NCBI GenBank assembly: GCA_036362985.1 | Contig: JAYGXS010000004.1 | Span: 36,016,686-36,080,685, forward strand | DNA length: 64,000 bases | Reading direction: 5' to 3' | Origin: Ligula intestinalis | Taxonomy: Eukaryota; Platyhelminthes; Cestoda; Diphyllobothriidea; Diphyllobothriidae | Part shown: one piece after another, positions 10,791 through 22,300 of the stretch | Layout: every line of letters starts with the position of its first letter | Numbering within the stretch: the first letter of the stretch is position 1 | Made by a program: the position numbers and the translations under genes | Notes under the pieces: model-generated | Database searches by the model: none | The model's input: only the letters and a program-made list of their open reading frames with translations | What the model was told of the DNA's origin: nothing

Positions 10791-11407
10791 TGAGCTGCAA
10801 TACTGAAACTACTGTTTGCTGTTTTGGGCTTAGAATTAGAATTTTGGCCTCATCAAAATTGAATATCACCTGATTTCGGCAAATGAGTTGCATCTTGAAA
10901 GTTAGTGTCACTGGGCAGATCTACCACCCCATAGTTGGAAAACCAGTGGCTGCATGTGCCTGCGTGCTCTGCCCTCGTTTACAATACATTCAAGCGCCGC
11001 ATGGTTCCTTTGAGTAAAACGCACATACACAGAAAAAGACAGCCCAGACACTCTTACAGCGTATCACTAAGTAGGAATCACCTTCCTCCAAAAAAAGATG
11101 ATCCGCTGTTGGCTACGTCAGCATTATCAGTCTATCCACCTTACACTTCTGGTTAGTTCACTGACGGAACCGCGCGAGTCTTGGCTCTAACCTCGCGAGA
11201 GCTCGAAGCCAATCAACGCCCACCATCTCGCAGATTGACTGCAGGCAACAGATGACAAGCCCTGGCTGTCAAATAACCCCAACAGCAAACACGGATTCAA
11301 TACTTGCTCGAAGAAATAGTAGCACAATTTTTAAAGCTCTTTCTCGTACTAAAGGCTTGTGAAACGTCATTTGCCATTCGGGGTTTCTAATTGGAGAAAC
11401 CTTGATA
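10791..11407. other. no gene recognised
   Basis: LINE reading fades out by about 10800. The remainder up to the MITE shows no conserved frame. Confidence 0.4.
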
Positions 11408-11806
11408 CAGTAGTCGCCGGTTATTAAGCCCACCTTGGGCCCAGACCAAATTGGGCTAAATAAGCGGCGGGCGCACTAACCGGAGAGTCCTAGTTCTTGA
11501 TTAGCAAACACAGTATAGGCATTACACATTACATACGTACTGCATTATGTGTAGAGCTTGGTTATGTACAAGAAAAGAATGCTGTTTATCTATATTTTAC
11601 GTAATAACAAAAACAAAAAATGATTTGCGACACGTAACCAGTTGCGCACGCAGAGAGATGAAAATTTTTCTCTATCCTGTTGGCAAACTGGGCTTTGTAG
11701 CCGGCGACTGGGCAGATTTCGCTATCTAAAATTCCGTCCCAAGCTGACTTGGGTTTAATACGCGGCTGGGCCTATTAACCGTGGGCTTAATAACCGGCGA
11801 CTACTC
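11408..11806. mobile_element. pogo/Tigger-like MITE, copy B
   Basis: A 399-bp element inverted relative to copy A at 609-1101. Left end CAGTAGTCGCCGGTTATTAA and right end TTAATAACCGGCGACTACTC form terminal inverted repeats. Both ends adjoin TA (11406-11407 and 11807-11808). No coding capacity. Near-complete ends make this the better copy for defining the family. Confidence 0.8.
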
Positions 11807-14800
11807 TATTGTCAATTTCACATATTCGAATGACGCTGGGGCGGTAATTTGCGCGTGAATAAGTTTATTGCAATAGAAGATCAACGCGGCATCAACCGCA
11901 CACTATCCTCCATATTTTAAATGTTATAATTGAGTGAAGAAGACCACAGATAGGATAGGGAGCAGTAGCTGTCAAAGAAAAACGGCCCATCTACATGTAC
12001 CACACGCAATGGATCAAGTTTTCCCACAAAAAGGAAGGGCGGTCCGGATTCCACTAGTAGACGCACGACTACAAACGGCCGACTTTCGCCGGGTATTCCC
12101 AGCGCACAATTTGGACATCATTCTGAGATGAACTTCCTGGTTAACAAACAGTGCACATAAAGCTCGAGTGCTTAAAATCTACGCATCACAACTGCATTCC
12201 TTCCTACGCGCAGGATGCTTACATCGAAGATTTTTGCAATCACTAGATCAAGTAAGACTGTTCATAAAAATGCCTGTATTTGAGACATCCGCGTCGTACA
12301 CTGTCGATGAGGGAATAATTGTGGGTAATATACCGATTCCAGCTGCCAATTACAAATATCTCCAGATATACAACATTTGCCTGCCTCGTTCCAAACCCCG
12401 TGGAACGGGGTGTCGTAGATGACAAAAATTTGAAAGAGCCAGACAGCTTAAAGTGCCATATACAGCTATATATGTACAAGTTAAAGTTTTTTACAGAAGA
12501 GTATCGGAAGAAACCAAGAACGCCGCGCTGGCTATAATCAGGAACAAAGGGCAGCAACCGTAGCAATCAATGGCACGGCATACTTGGAAAGTTCTGATTT
12601 GGCTGAGAAAGTGTCAGCAGAGTCGGAGAGGGCTGTAACTCGTGGATTCAGTGGTAGGCGTCCTAAAACAGAATGTGGAAGTGAATTTAGTGAATGAAAA
12701 TAGTCAACCGCGGAGTTTAGTCACAGGATTGGATACAGATGGAGTGACTTAAATCGGCACGCAGTAGGCCAGCCAGCCAGCCATTCACAGCTTATGTCAT
12801 TAGGACCTAAAGAAAGATGAAGTTGTAGACATAAGGCGTAAATAAACTTGATTGGCAAGCGCGTGCATACGGTCAGTACTCATTAAGCACTTTTATGCAG
12901 TTTATGGCACTACGAAATCCAGCAAATTGGGTTGTGAGTGCGCGAGAAGGACCATTATTGCGTCTGGTATTGTTACGTCAAACCGGACATTTCGACTATG
13001 TCCACCGCGTGGCAGGCTGAAGGTAGATGCAGCGATTTATGCGTAGATTAATTTTAAGTGATAGTAGAGTTGGATTGTATCAACCGCACTCTCCTTTTTT
13101 GCACCCGTCAAAGCCCGGTGCCAAGACAAAGTCAAGAAGACCGAATGTGGGATCGGGCAAAGGCAGCCGGAGCCGTCAGGCTTGACTGAGATCCCAGGAA
13201 TTGGAGGCGTCATAAAAGTTATGGGTGGCTGATGGCAGAGTCTGCATCTATGCGTGCCATCAACGTCCCCTTTTCCCCAACATTTGGCCTTTGCCATGGG
13301 AGAGCAACCCAAATAATGCCTGTCGTACACTGACTTGGCCCTCACGTTTCTCCAACACATCTATCACGCAGCACTTTTAGGGGGCAGTGCGTCACACCCA
13401 AACGGGATATAAACATATGCGTTACACACGAAATAGCTTATGTCATGCTAGATCAAGCGCTCTAACCCTCCTTTCTAGTATCTGCTTCAATTGCAGACAA
13501 GCATTTCGCCGTTAACAAATACTTTCCAACCAAATGCGTCCGTCCGGCTCAATACATGTTCTGCTTACAATCAAAAAGGCAATTCCGGTTCCTCGATCGC
13601 CAGAGCGCCTACTGAAAATAAATTGAGTAGAGATGTGGCGGCGCATATAGTGTTTCCGCTATGCTTCGGAAGCGCACTCGAACCTATCATAAAAGTCAGC
13701 AGCAGACATTGCAGCGTTTATGAGGCGTGATTTCAGTTTTGATATGATTGCTTCATGCTATCCACTTCTCTTAAAAAGACCATTAACTACCATCCAGTGC
13801 AACACATATCAATTGAACTTATTTGACTATATATCTAGGTAGACATTCATTCGTTCAAGATAAGCTTCCTGGGCTATCCACGACATTCGGTAGAATGCGA
13901 GATCCTTTGACGGCACTGAACTATACCGAAGTTTCAATGATGACGAGATTCCTTGCTGTGAATGCTGAAGTCTGATGTGCCCTAGTAGAAGCGGGATTTT
14001 AAAAAACGCCTTATTGTTAAAGCGGTTGCTTCAGGTTCGGAGGTCACGACGTACGGTAAGGCTCCTACTGTCTTCTGCATCCAATCAAGCAGATGCTCGT
14101 TCCTCCTTAAATCCAATCGGAAGGTCTGGAAAAGTACAATCTTGGAATATCGTATTATGACATCGTTTCAGAGTTCCGAAACTATCAACAACTTTGGAAA
14201 GTTTAATCCGTGATGTTTTTGTCACATTCCCCGAAAATGTTTCTCTGGCTGCGTCTCACAAGAACCATTACGCAACTGATACGCAGCATGACTGATCGAC
14301 TGCGTTCCTAAATGCCAACTAAGTCTGGTTCACATGCCCTGCCAAGCAGGAGAAACCACTCGAGATGCTATCTCACTTCTAATTACCTGGCAAGAACGAC
14401 AAGACGACCAACGAAGAACATAAAAATGGACGCTGAACGTATTCTTGTATGACGTCGGAGATACAAATAAATTCACTATGCATCCCTCAGCCCTCCATTC
14501 CTAAGTTAAAATCCTACGAAGATTTCTGAGTAAATCCCAGAACAGAGAGAGACCGTCAATCTTAGGTCTTCGTTGATGCAAAGGGGGAAGGCGTCTCACA
14601 ACTTGATATTCCACTGTCTCGCCTGTCATGTCAGCCAAAGGTCGGAAAAGGATACTATCTAAAAAGGAATAGGCACCATTGTGGAGAATGCACCCGGCCT
14701 CAAAGAAAATCTCACCATGAGGACAGACTGCGTTTGTCTGCTAGTCTAAGGAGGACAGACTCAGGGGATCTATAGGGGGAGCAAATTGCAATACCCCCCC

Positions 14801-14872
14801 CCCCCACAGAGGGTGAGATGCGAGTCGGACGCAATGGCTTCGTGTGAACTGTGACAATGGGATCTTCAGATG
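11807..14872. other. no gene recognised
   Basis: About 3 kb without a supported gene. A GC-richer block at about 13085-13360 gives a 107-codon minus-strand frame that I do not recognise and that may be a decayed repeat. A CCAGCCAGCCAGCCA run lies near 12769-12783, and a poly-C run lies near 14794-14807. Confidence 0.4.
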
Positions 14873-15966
14873 GGACCGTTTCAAGGAAAGGCGTCCTTTG
14901 GGAAAATGAGTAAATTTATTCAGTAAATGTTCGACACTGGATCTCCAGTTCGTCGTCAGACATGAGAAAAATGCCCAAAGGACAGTTAGTATTTCAAAGT
15001 TCTGATACAGTTGTATACTCATCTGGTGTGGGCGTTAATTGGGAGTTGCAATTTGCATCGCATCGTGGTGGACGTGATAAGCAGTCGCAATGGCATTTTG
15101 GCGACTTTAATTTGAGTCAGTCCGGGTCAGTCCAGGTCATCCGGTGTGGACGCTAATTGCAGTTCATGTTGGTCCATGTTTGTCGGTTGCAGTCTCTTTC
15201 ACCTTTCTTTGAGGTGTCTGTACACTCCAGCTAACTCGATACGCCGGCTGATGCATGAATCATCGGAGTTCATGGCCTCAAGAAATTCTCGGCCTTTTTT
15301 GGAGGAGCAAACTCCGACAAGGCGTGTTTTGTCCCATGCAAAGGTATGTCCTATGTCAAGGCAATGCATAGCCACTTCGGAAAAATGGTCCCGTCTCTTC
15401 AAATGGTGCTCGTGGATGCGTGTGAAGACAGACCTCCTGTTTGGCCACAATATACCGTGTCAAAAGCTTCACATAGGATTTTTTAGATGGCTTCTTTTTT
15501 ATCGAGGTAGCCAACCCTATCCTTAGAGTGTACTAGCTGGGTGCCTAAATTAGCCATCAGTTTGTGCGCCACTTTTATTTGTTGTTTCCTCAAGTATCGT
15601 TCAACGAGTTCAGACACGTTCCTTATTTAAGGAAGGGCTCACCATGTGTTTGTTTTGGGCGCCTGAGTGGAACTATCGGGTTCCTTTTTTGTTAGATTGT
15701 TGTTAGCTCATGCATCGGCGTACAATTGGCAATGAAGAGACGTGACCATTTGTCCGAAGTGGCTATGCATTGCCTTGACACAGGACATACCTTTGCATGG
15801 GACAGAACACGCATTGTCGGAGTTTGCTCCCACACCAGATGACTATACAACTGTATCAGCACTTTGAAATGCTAACTGTGCTTTGCGCATTTTTCTCAAG
15901 TCTGTCGAAAATTTACTGAATAAATTTACTCATTTTCTCAAAGGACGCCTTTCCTTGAAATGGTTT
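14873..15966 (-). mobile_element. Penelope-like element PLE-1, 5'-truncated, with inverted partial copy
   Basis: The minus strand from about 15690 reads the C-terminal connector and GIY-YIG endonuclease of a Penelope-like element, then a 3' region to 14873. Plus-strand sequence 15740-15828 is the inverse of about 15301-15392, and 15829-15966 is the inverse of 14873-15032. A second, internally deleted copy of the end therefore sits inverted upstream of the truncated coding part. A hammerhead-like core lies at about 14929-14959 on the minus strand. The same inverted arrangement occurs in PLE-2 and PLE-3. Confidence 0.75.
15199..15660 (-). pseudogene. PLE-1 GIY-YIG endonuclease domain, decayed
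   Basis: Recognisable pieces in order on the minus strand are SELVERYLRKQQIKVAHKL (connector), ILCEAFDTVYCGQTG (GIY-YIG core; family VYVGQTGR), then in another frame IHEHHLKRRDHFSEVAMHCL, IGHTFAWDKTRLVG, REFLEAMNSDDSCISRRIEL. The last parts match the S-x-x-HxxxxGH and REFLEAW segments seen in PLE-2 and PLE-3. At least one frameshift lies near 15450. Confidence 0.75.
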
Positions 15967-16352
15967 ATTCTGATTTTTTGGGTACGTAGCAGACACTCAG
16001 CATTGCTGTAGTTGGCGTCCTTTCATTCGGACACACACAGTCTCGACCGCCCGACCGCCTCCTGAACACGCCACCCGTCGGCCGACGCAGCATGGGCCAC
16101 CCTGCTAGAGTAATGCAAAACACACCAACTGAAAATCACTTGAACTTGCTTTAAAATCATGCAAAAGCAGCTGTCACCACACTGATTCAATCTTTCTCAA
16201 GCCTGACTGGACGCAGTCCTCATTCTGGTGTCACTTATATCTTCTCTTAAAAACTGGGATTCGGCCTGATGATTGTAGTGCTCTAAGCAGAAATACTACT
16301 TAGACGTCACAGGTGATCTGACAGCTAGGGCTCATACTTGGGTTGGACTTAC

Positions 16353-16380
16353 CAACGGCCAACAGTGTCGAGAGGCACAT
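16353..16380 (-). CDS. possible NUBP2 exon 4 (mini-exon), uncertain
   Basis: The minus strand reads VPLDTVGR followed by a strong donor (TTG|GTAAGT). VPLD is the conserved stretch after FLG in NUBP/Mrp ATPases, and it lies just downstream of exon 3. The expected AG acceptor is missing: the pyrimidine-rich tract ends in TATG, and the nearby CAG acceptor at about 16407 would put VPLD out of frame. One missing base or a non-AG acceptor would rescue it. It may also be chance. The remaining C-terminal residues were not found. Confidence 0.3.
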
Positions 16381-19300
16381 CATAGACAAAATGAGCATGC
16401 GGCGGACTGAAGAACCGGATGGGGCCTTGTATCTCCAGATTCGCTCTTCCTGATTGAATATCACTGAGGCCACCGAGGTATTCACAATCAAGTCAAATTA
16501 ATCATACAAATCTGCCAAAAGCACCTATTAAAAGTTAGTGTATCGGAACAATAGAAAACATACCGAGAAAACTGACGCCCTTCGCAGCAGCCAAGGCTTC
16601 GCCACCGCCGGAAGAGAAGAGGTTGACGACTTCGTTGCAGTTGGGGCATTCTACACCACTCATGTTCTCTACAAGGCCGACTATCGGCAATTGAAGCTTT
16701 TCGCAGAAGGTGAGTTGCCTACGAACGTCACAAAGGGCCACGCGCTAAAGGATCGTAGAGCGGAGAAAGGGGGTGAATTGAAGAGACTGTGCAATAGGAA
16801 GGGTCTTCAGAAACCATACTTATGATCCCCACAGCAATACAGCCTTATTTCATCAAAAGGGTTAAAACAGGATGTGCATACGAGGAGGTCAACCTCGAAA
16901 CTGCAACTCAGATACTTGATGTTGGCCTAGGAGAATAAAGTCCACTTATTTGGTAATTTTACTGAAGCTAAAATGTGTCGAAAACGGTTCCAGCTTTATG
17001 TTAAAGCCTGAATGGCGGTTCAACCAAATCATCATACTAAACTTCTTCATAGTCGAAATGGTATGCTGTTGCATGGTTCATGCATGCTGCTTTCATCATA
17101 TGCAACATTTACGAAACTGTAAAGGTGTGTAGTGGTTTTGGACTAGTCTAAGAGGCGAGATGGTTTAGGTTTACCCAAAGCTGTTACGCAAATTCCTCAA
17201 ATGCTGCAGGACATACCAAGACGTTTGAAGTTGTATCAGTGATTGGCTATCTCACAAAAAACAGGTCATTGTCAAAAAGCCTTCTCAATGTTCATATATT
17301 GTTTTCTCAAGCTTCTACGTCAATTTCCCTCTATTGCTTCTGGCAGAGCTGAATTGAAAATCGACACTAAAATAGTACCGTTCTTATTTCAGGAAAAATT
17401 AATTGCGAAGAAATTACAGTTCATGGGAATAACTTTATCGCCTGACTAACGTTTCCCATAATAACATCGAATGTTCATATTAGCAGACCTGGTACACGCA
17501 GATATTTGGCATATCCAGCATGTTTTGAGAATAGAAGCCGATACCTTGGGAAATCAAATTTTTCACGTACGTAACTGTTGTACATATCACAAAAATAACG
17601 GTGTGGTATAAACACACTCCCGTTATCTTTTCAGTGACATGCTTAGATGTGTAAATAATGGCTGAGGTGATTGGAAGGCGCTACTCAAATAAGACCGCAA
17701 CCGTAACTGTAGACTTCCGTATGCTTGGAAAATATAACAAATGCCCAAACTGCTTCCCTATTTCTTTTTTAAGGAATGGCGCAGTGTAATTCTGTAAATT
17801 TTCCCAAACAAATGAATTTTTTAGACATCGGCACGGTCTTTTCTAAGCGGACTACAAGTTGCCATTCCTAGTAACCTCATTTTTAGATAACCTGATGATC
17901 AATCGTAAGATGAGATAACTGTATCGGCAATCAGATGCACAGGTCGTCGTCCTGAATAACAGCAATAAACCAAATCGTAGCCAGATGAAAACTACGATAT
18001 TCGGGGTACGCCTTCATGATTAGAAATGAGTGTCGGTATGCTGCTTTCATATCCAGACGAAAGTACATATAAAGTTATCACAAAGCGGCTTCTCTTTCTT
18101 GGTAAATTTACCATAATTAGTTATCAGGGTCCGACAACGGCAATCTCGGATGATATGACAGACCAGTTCTGCAATCGTTTTCACTCACTCCTCAGTTCTT
18201 GGCAGAGGCCGCGCCATCTGAAAGTGTTTAAACATCAAAAAGTGGCAAGCTGCAAATGCACCGAATTTTTACTGGTGAGGACCAGTACAGAACACAATCT
18301 GCTCACCACTATCACCGTTTTGTCTTTCCCACTGTAGAAGGGTCGTACGGATGCACCTTTGATGACATTATCGACAACTAATCGATAGTGAAATAATGTA
18401 ATAAGTCAATTCGGCAAACATATGTTTTTAGTAATGCATTATTGGGCCCATAAAATTAAATTGATAATAAAAATATGGGGGTTGGACAGGCTTTATTAAT
18501 GTCCTGTGCTTATGGTTCTCATGGTTCGCACGCTGCCTGCATGGCGAGGTCACTGTATTTGGGAAGAGTAGGAAAGGCTGAGTATTACTTATGGGAAGAG
18601 TACAAAGAGCGAACGTCACTGTCAAGCACGCGGAGTAAATCATTGTCATCAGGGAGTGGAAGAACACCAACCAACTTCTCTAAGGGCCTACGCTAACGTA
18701 TGCTAACAAGAGCTGAAGCCGCGGCTATACGACTAACGAATCCAGTTCTGTATTGTCAGATAAAGCTACTATAGGCGCTTTCACTTTCGTTTCCGACGCC
18801 GATGTCAGGTGGTGATCGTATGTCCCACCCACTCCTTGATTAAAGTTATTCCATCCCTACAGTGATGTTCCTTCGCGTAATTGACCTAGAACATTGCTTA
18901 TACTCTATGCCACTTCTCCTTTTTCCCAGTCCTAATGACCTCGACCTGCCGACTTTGCCATGTGGGCAACGTTAGATTGATGAGTGTTAACCATAAGACA
19001 CTTGCAAACCTTGTTCAACTCTCATATTTGCAGTACCTATGTAAGTGTATAGGCCAGATTTATTATTGAAAACACGTGTTTGTGAAATGGACTTGGGCAT
19101 ATTCGCAGACCTTAAACAGTAACGTAATTGTGCAAAACAAAGAGGACTCCAATAAAAACGCCGCCAGAACGCGCCGAAAGTAACTGAGATCTCGCCAATC
19201 TAAGCGATTAAAGTACTAAAAAATACATGGAACTGATTCTGCGACGCCATCCTCACAACTGTCAACCAAGCCCATGAAAATGCACGTCCATAACACCAGA

Positions 19301-22300
19301 ACTGCTTTTACTTTCCAAGAAAACTCAGTTTCACAAGCGGTAGGAAAAGAAAAACGATTTTGCGACAAAAAGACGGTATTCTTCCGGCTGCATTAGATGC
19401 GAAACTAGCGACTGTCTGCGAACGCCAACACGCCACGTCTGGTAGACTTAGATGGAACTCAATTCGTCTCAGCGAAATCTTCGATGTTACTCGGTTGTGA
19501 TCATGCCTGATCTAGTCGGCCACAATGATGTCACGGACTGTATGTCTCCAAGCATGACAATTTGCACCTGTTACCTTAAAAGCTCAACCCATTCTCTTCT
19601 CCAGCGACAGAGACCGAGTGTCGAAGGTCCAAGAACAGCTTCCATTTCCTGACGAAATGTGTCGAGCCAAGACTTAAGTTGATCCCCTTTTTAACGCCTC
19701 CGGGTAGGCAGTGTTGCCGGGTTGAGGGCAGTATAATAGAGCTCTTGAGGCGGACGACAGAGAATGCGCCCAAACGACTTCAGTCGTCCTTCTTGGACTG
19801 TCTCATTTGAGACTAAGTCGGATGTACTTCACTCAAAGGATGTTTCTCAGACAACGATGGTCAAATATATCCATGCTCAGCCGCTGAACACGCGTTTGCA
19901 ATCCAGGTGGACGAAATCCTACGACAAGGGAAGAGCCAAACAGTCGGAAAGACGATTAAAACTTGGCACGGCACAAAAACTTCCATCAATTACCGTGTGA
20001 CGGTCCTGTAACTCGCTACGCCCTATGTGTACAGCTTAATCAGCAGAACAGCGAGCGAGAAACAAGGCCGGATGCAATCGTAGACAAGCCCAGGCCGGAG
20101 TGAACCCCAGGCGGACGAAATCTGTTGGATTTGAACTAGAGGAGGGAGGCGTAAAGGCCGATTGGCAACGAGATAGGAGCTGGGATGTTGACATAAGCTT
20201 AACGCTCAGGTGTGTGGACAGGCGCAAACGGGGTACGCGATGATATAAGTGGACCTGAGACTTGAAGAAAGGTTGTCATCCAATTTGAAGGTTTTTCAGT
20301 TCCCAAACCCGACCTACCGTTTATAGGGTTTTCAGACTACAGGCTTAACTTTCTATTTAAGAAAGATCATACATGCATCTGTATACAACCCTTAAAGTTT
20401 TGCTATGCAGTTGTGCCACGTTGTCTGCCTCATAAAGAGAATTAATAATACGAGGCTATGTGAAGGGAAGTTTTTACGGTTTTGAGAGTGTAATAATTGA
20501 AAAGTTAGATTGGCAAGCATGTTTTCAGTCAGTAATGATCAGGCCACTACAATGACATGCAGAAAGACATAGTGACTTCTCTACAGTTTTCAGATGGTAC
20601 TCGGGGGCAGGCTGATGCAGACATTGCTCACAGTCTATCCCGAACCCCTCTACTCCCAACCCCAAGATCATCAAAACGCCGACTCCGTCATGCCATCGGC
20701 GTCGGAACGAAGAGTATGACCACCAATTTTTCTCCCCAAGAACTATAGAGAAAACTGTACATAACTCACAATTTCATTTCCTATGTCACCGTAGCGGCCT
20801 ATCTGAAAACATATGTTTGCTAATCTAGCTCTTCAATTTCAACAGAATTACGGTAATCCAATAATTACGAAAATATTTAACTCCCAAAAGAACATTAGAA
20901 GACTAAATTTGCTAGCAAATGGGCCTAAGAAGATATATACTTCTAGTGACGTCAAAATTTTATGTGAATACTGCATACTACTAAGGCGGTCACTTGCCGA
21001 GGTAGGGTACGGCAGGCGGTCGGAATAAGACACGTTTAACAGTCGGCAGCCTCACGTGACTGAAATATACTGGGATTGTGCCGCAAGGTAATCAATATTA
21101 CGACCCACGCAGGCATTTCTTTCCGATCGAAAACACATTAAAAAACTTCGGTTAACCTCTTATGCCATAGGTCACCTACCACAGAATAAGCATTCAGTCT
21201 AGTGCGTCCTAAAATTCTCTTAAGAACACCAGTACTGAGGCATTTTATTGTGCTCATCGTACATCACCGTTTATTTATTAAAACCGAACTATGGTACCAA
21301 TCTGAATTGCGACTGTGATTAAAGCTTACTGATACCTGCCGCGACAACCTCAGTAATTTCGCGTCATCAGGCGAGTGACACGAATTCCTGTGATCTACGT
21401 CTGAGGGACGTCTTCAAACTACAACGCTTTACGAAATGTAGTTATAGAGTTGAGTGGAGTTGCCAAATCTGCTAGTTTATTCATTCACGGTGTGAAGACC
21501 AACGAGTGAGAATTCCCTGTATGCCCGACTACACAGGACACGGGAATTGGAGCCTTCCACAATACATGTGGCTTTACACCGAATTCCGGGGAAATTAGGT
21601 TTACGATTGAGATAAGCGTTGGGGTTAAACTTGGGTAGGAGCCAAGATCAAAGTTGGGGGGGGGTTAGGGTCACAACCATTTTAAAGCTTGAGTTCGAGT
21701 TAACTGTAGGACTGTAGGGCTGGGGTTAAGAGGAAGGTTACATATTAGTTTTATGTTAGAGGTGAGATACGGGGATGTATCGCAAATCCACTTATCCTAA
21801 GTGTGAGGGGGCGTCCTTTTTCCCGTGTCCCATTTAGGCGGCCATATAAGGCATCCTTATTGACCAAAGTATTAGTTAAGAGAATGTCTATCCCGGAAAG
21901 AATAATATCAGCCTGTCGATGTTGGCAGTGCAACTTTCAAAATTAGACTGTGGAACAGTGCACGGAGTGGATGGGGTCGCAAATGTTTTTGACCCAGGGA
22001 GAAAGCTAAACGCATATGAGATGACGGGAATGTGTGAAATTGGTGCCTGTAGACCCATTGACATCAACTGATGAGCAGACACCAGCAGATTACTCTTGTC
22101 TGGCCTAAGTAAGTCTAACATCCAATCAGAATTTTTGCCAGAAGAGCTGACAGGCTAGGTCATTCGTTAATGCCAAACCTGAATGAAAGTTAAAACGTAA
22201 TGACGGGAGACAGCAAAACTGACCTGTGGAGTAGTGACCACAATGCAACCTTTGAAACGATCTTGCGCGAATTCTCTAACCTTCTCCACGACAGCTAAGT

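Noticed and set aside
13037..13360. 107-codon minus-strand frame as a cysteine-rich protein
   Set aside because: Cysteines do not form a recognisable zinc-binding spacing, and the frame has no related copy or splice context here.
16538..16825. 95-codon plus-strand frame
   Set aside because: It is the antisense of NUBP2 exon 3 and its flanks.
21590..21740. Telomere-like GGGTTA words
   Set aside because: They are scattered and irregular, not a tandem TTAGGG array.
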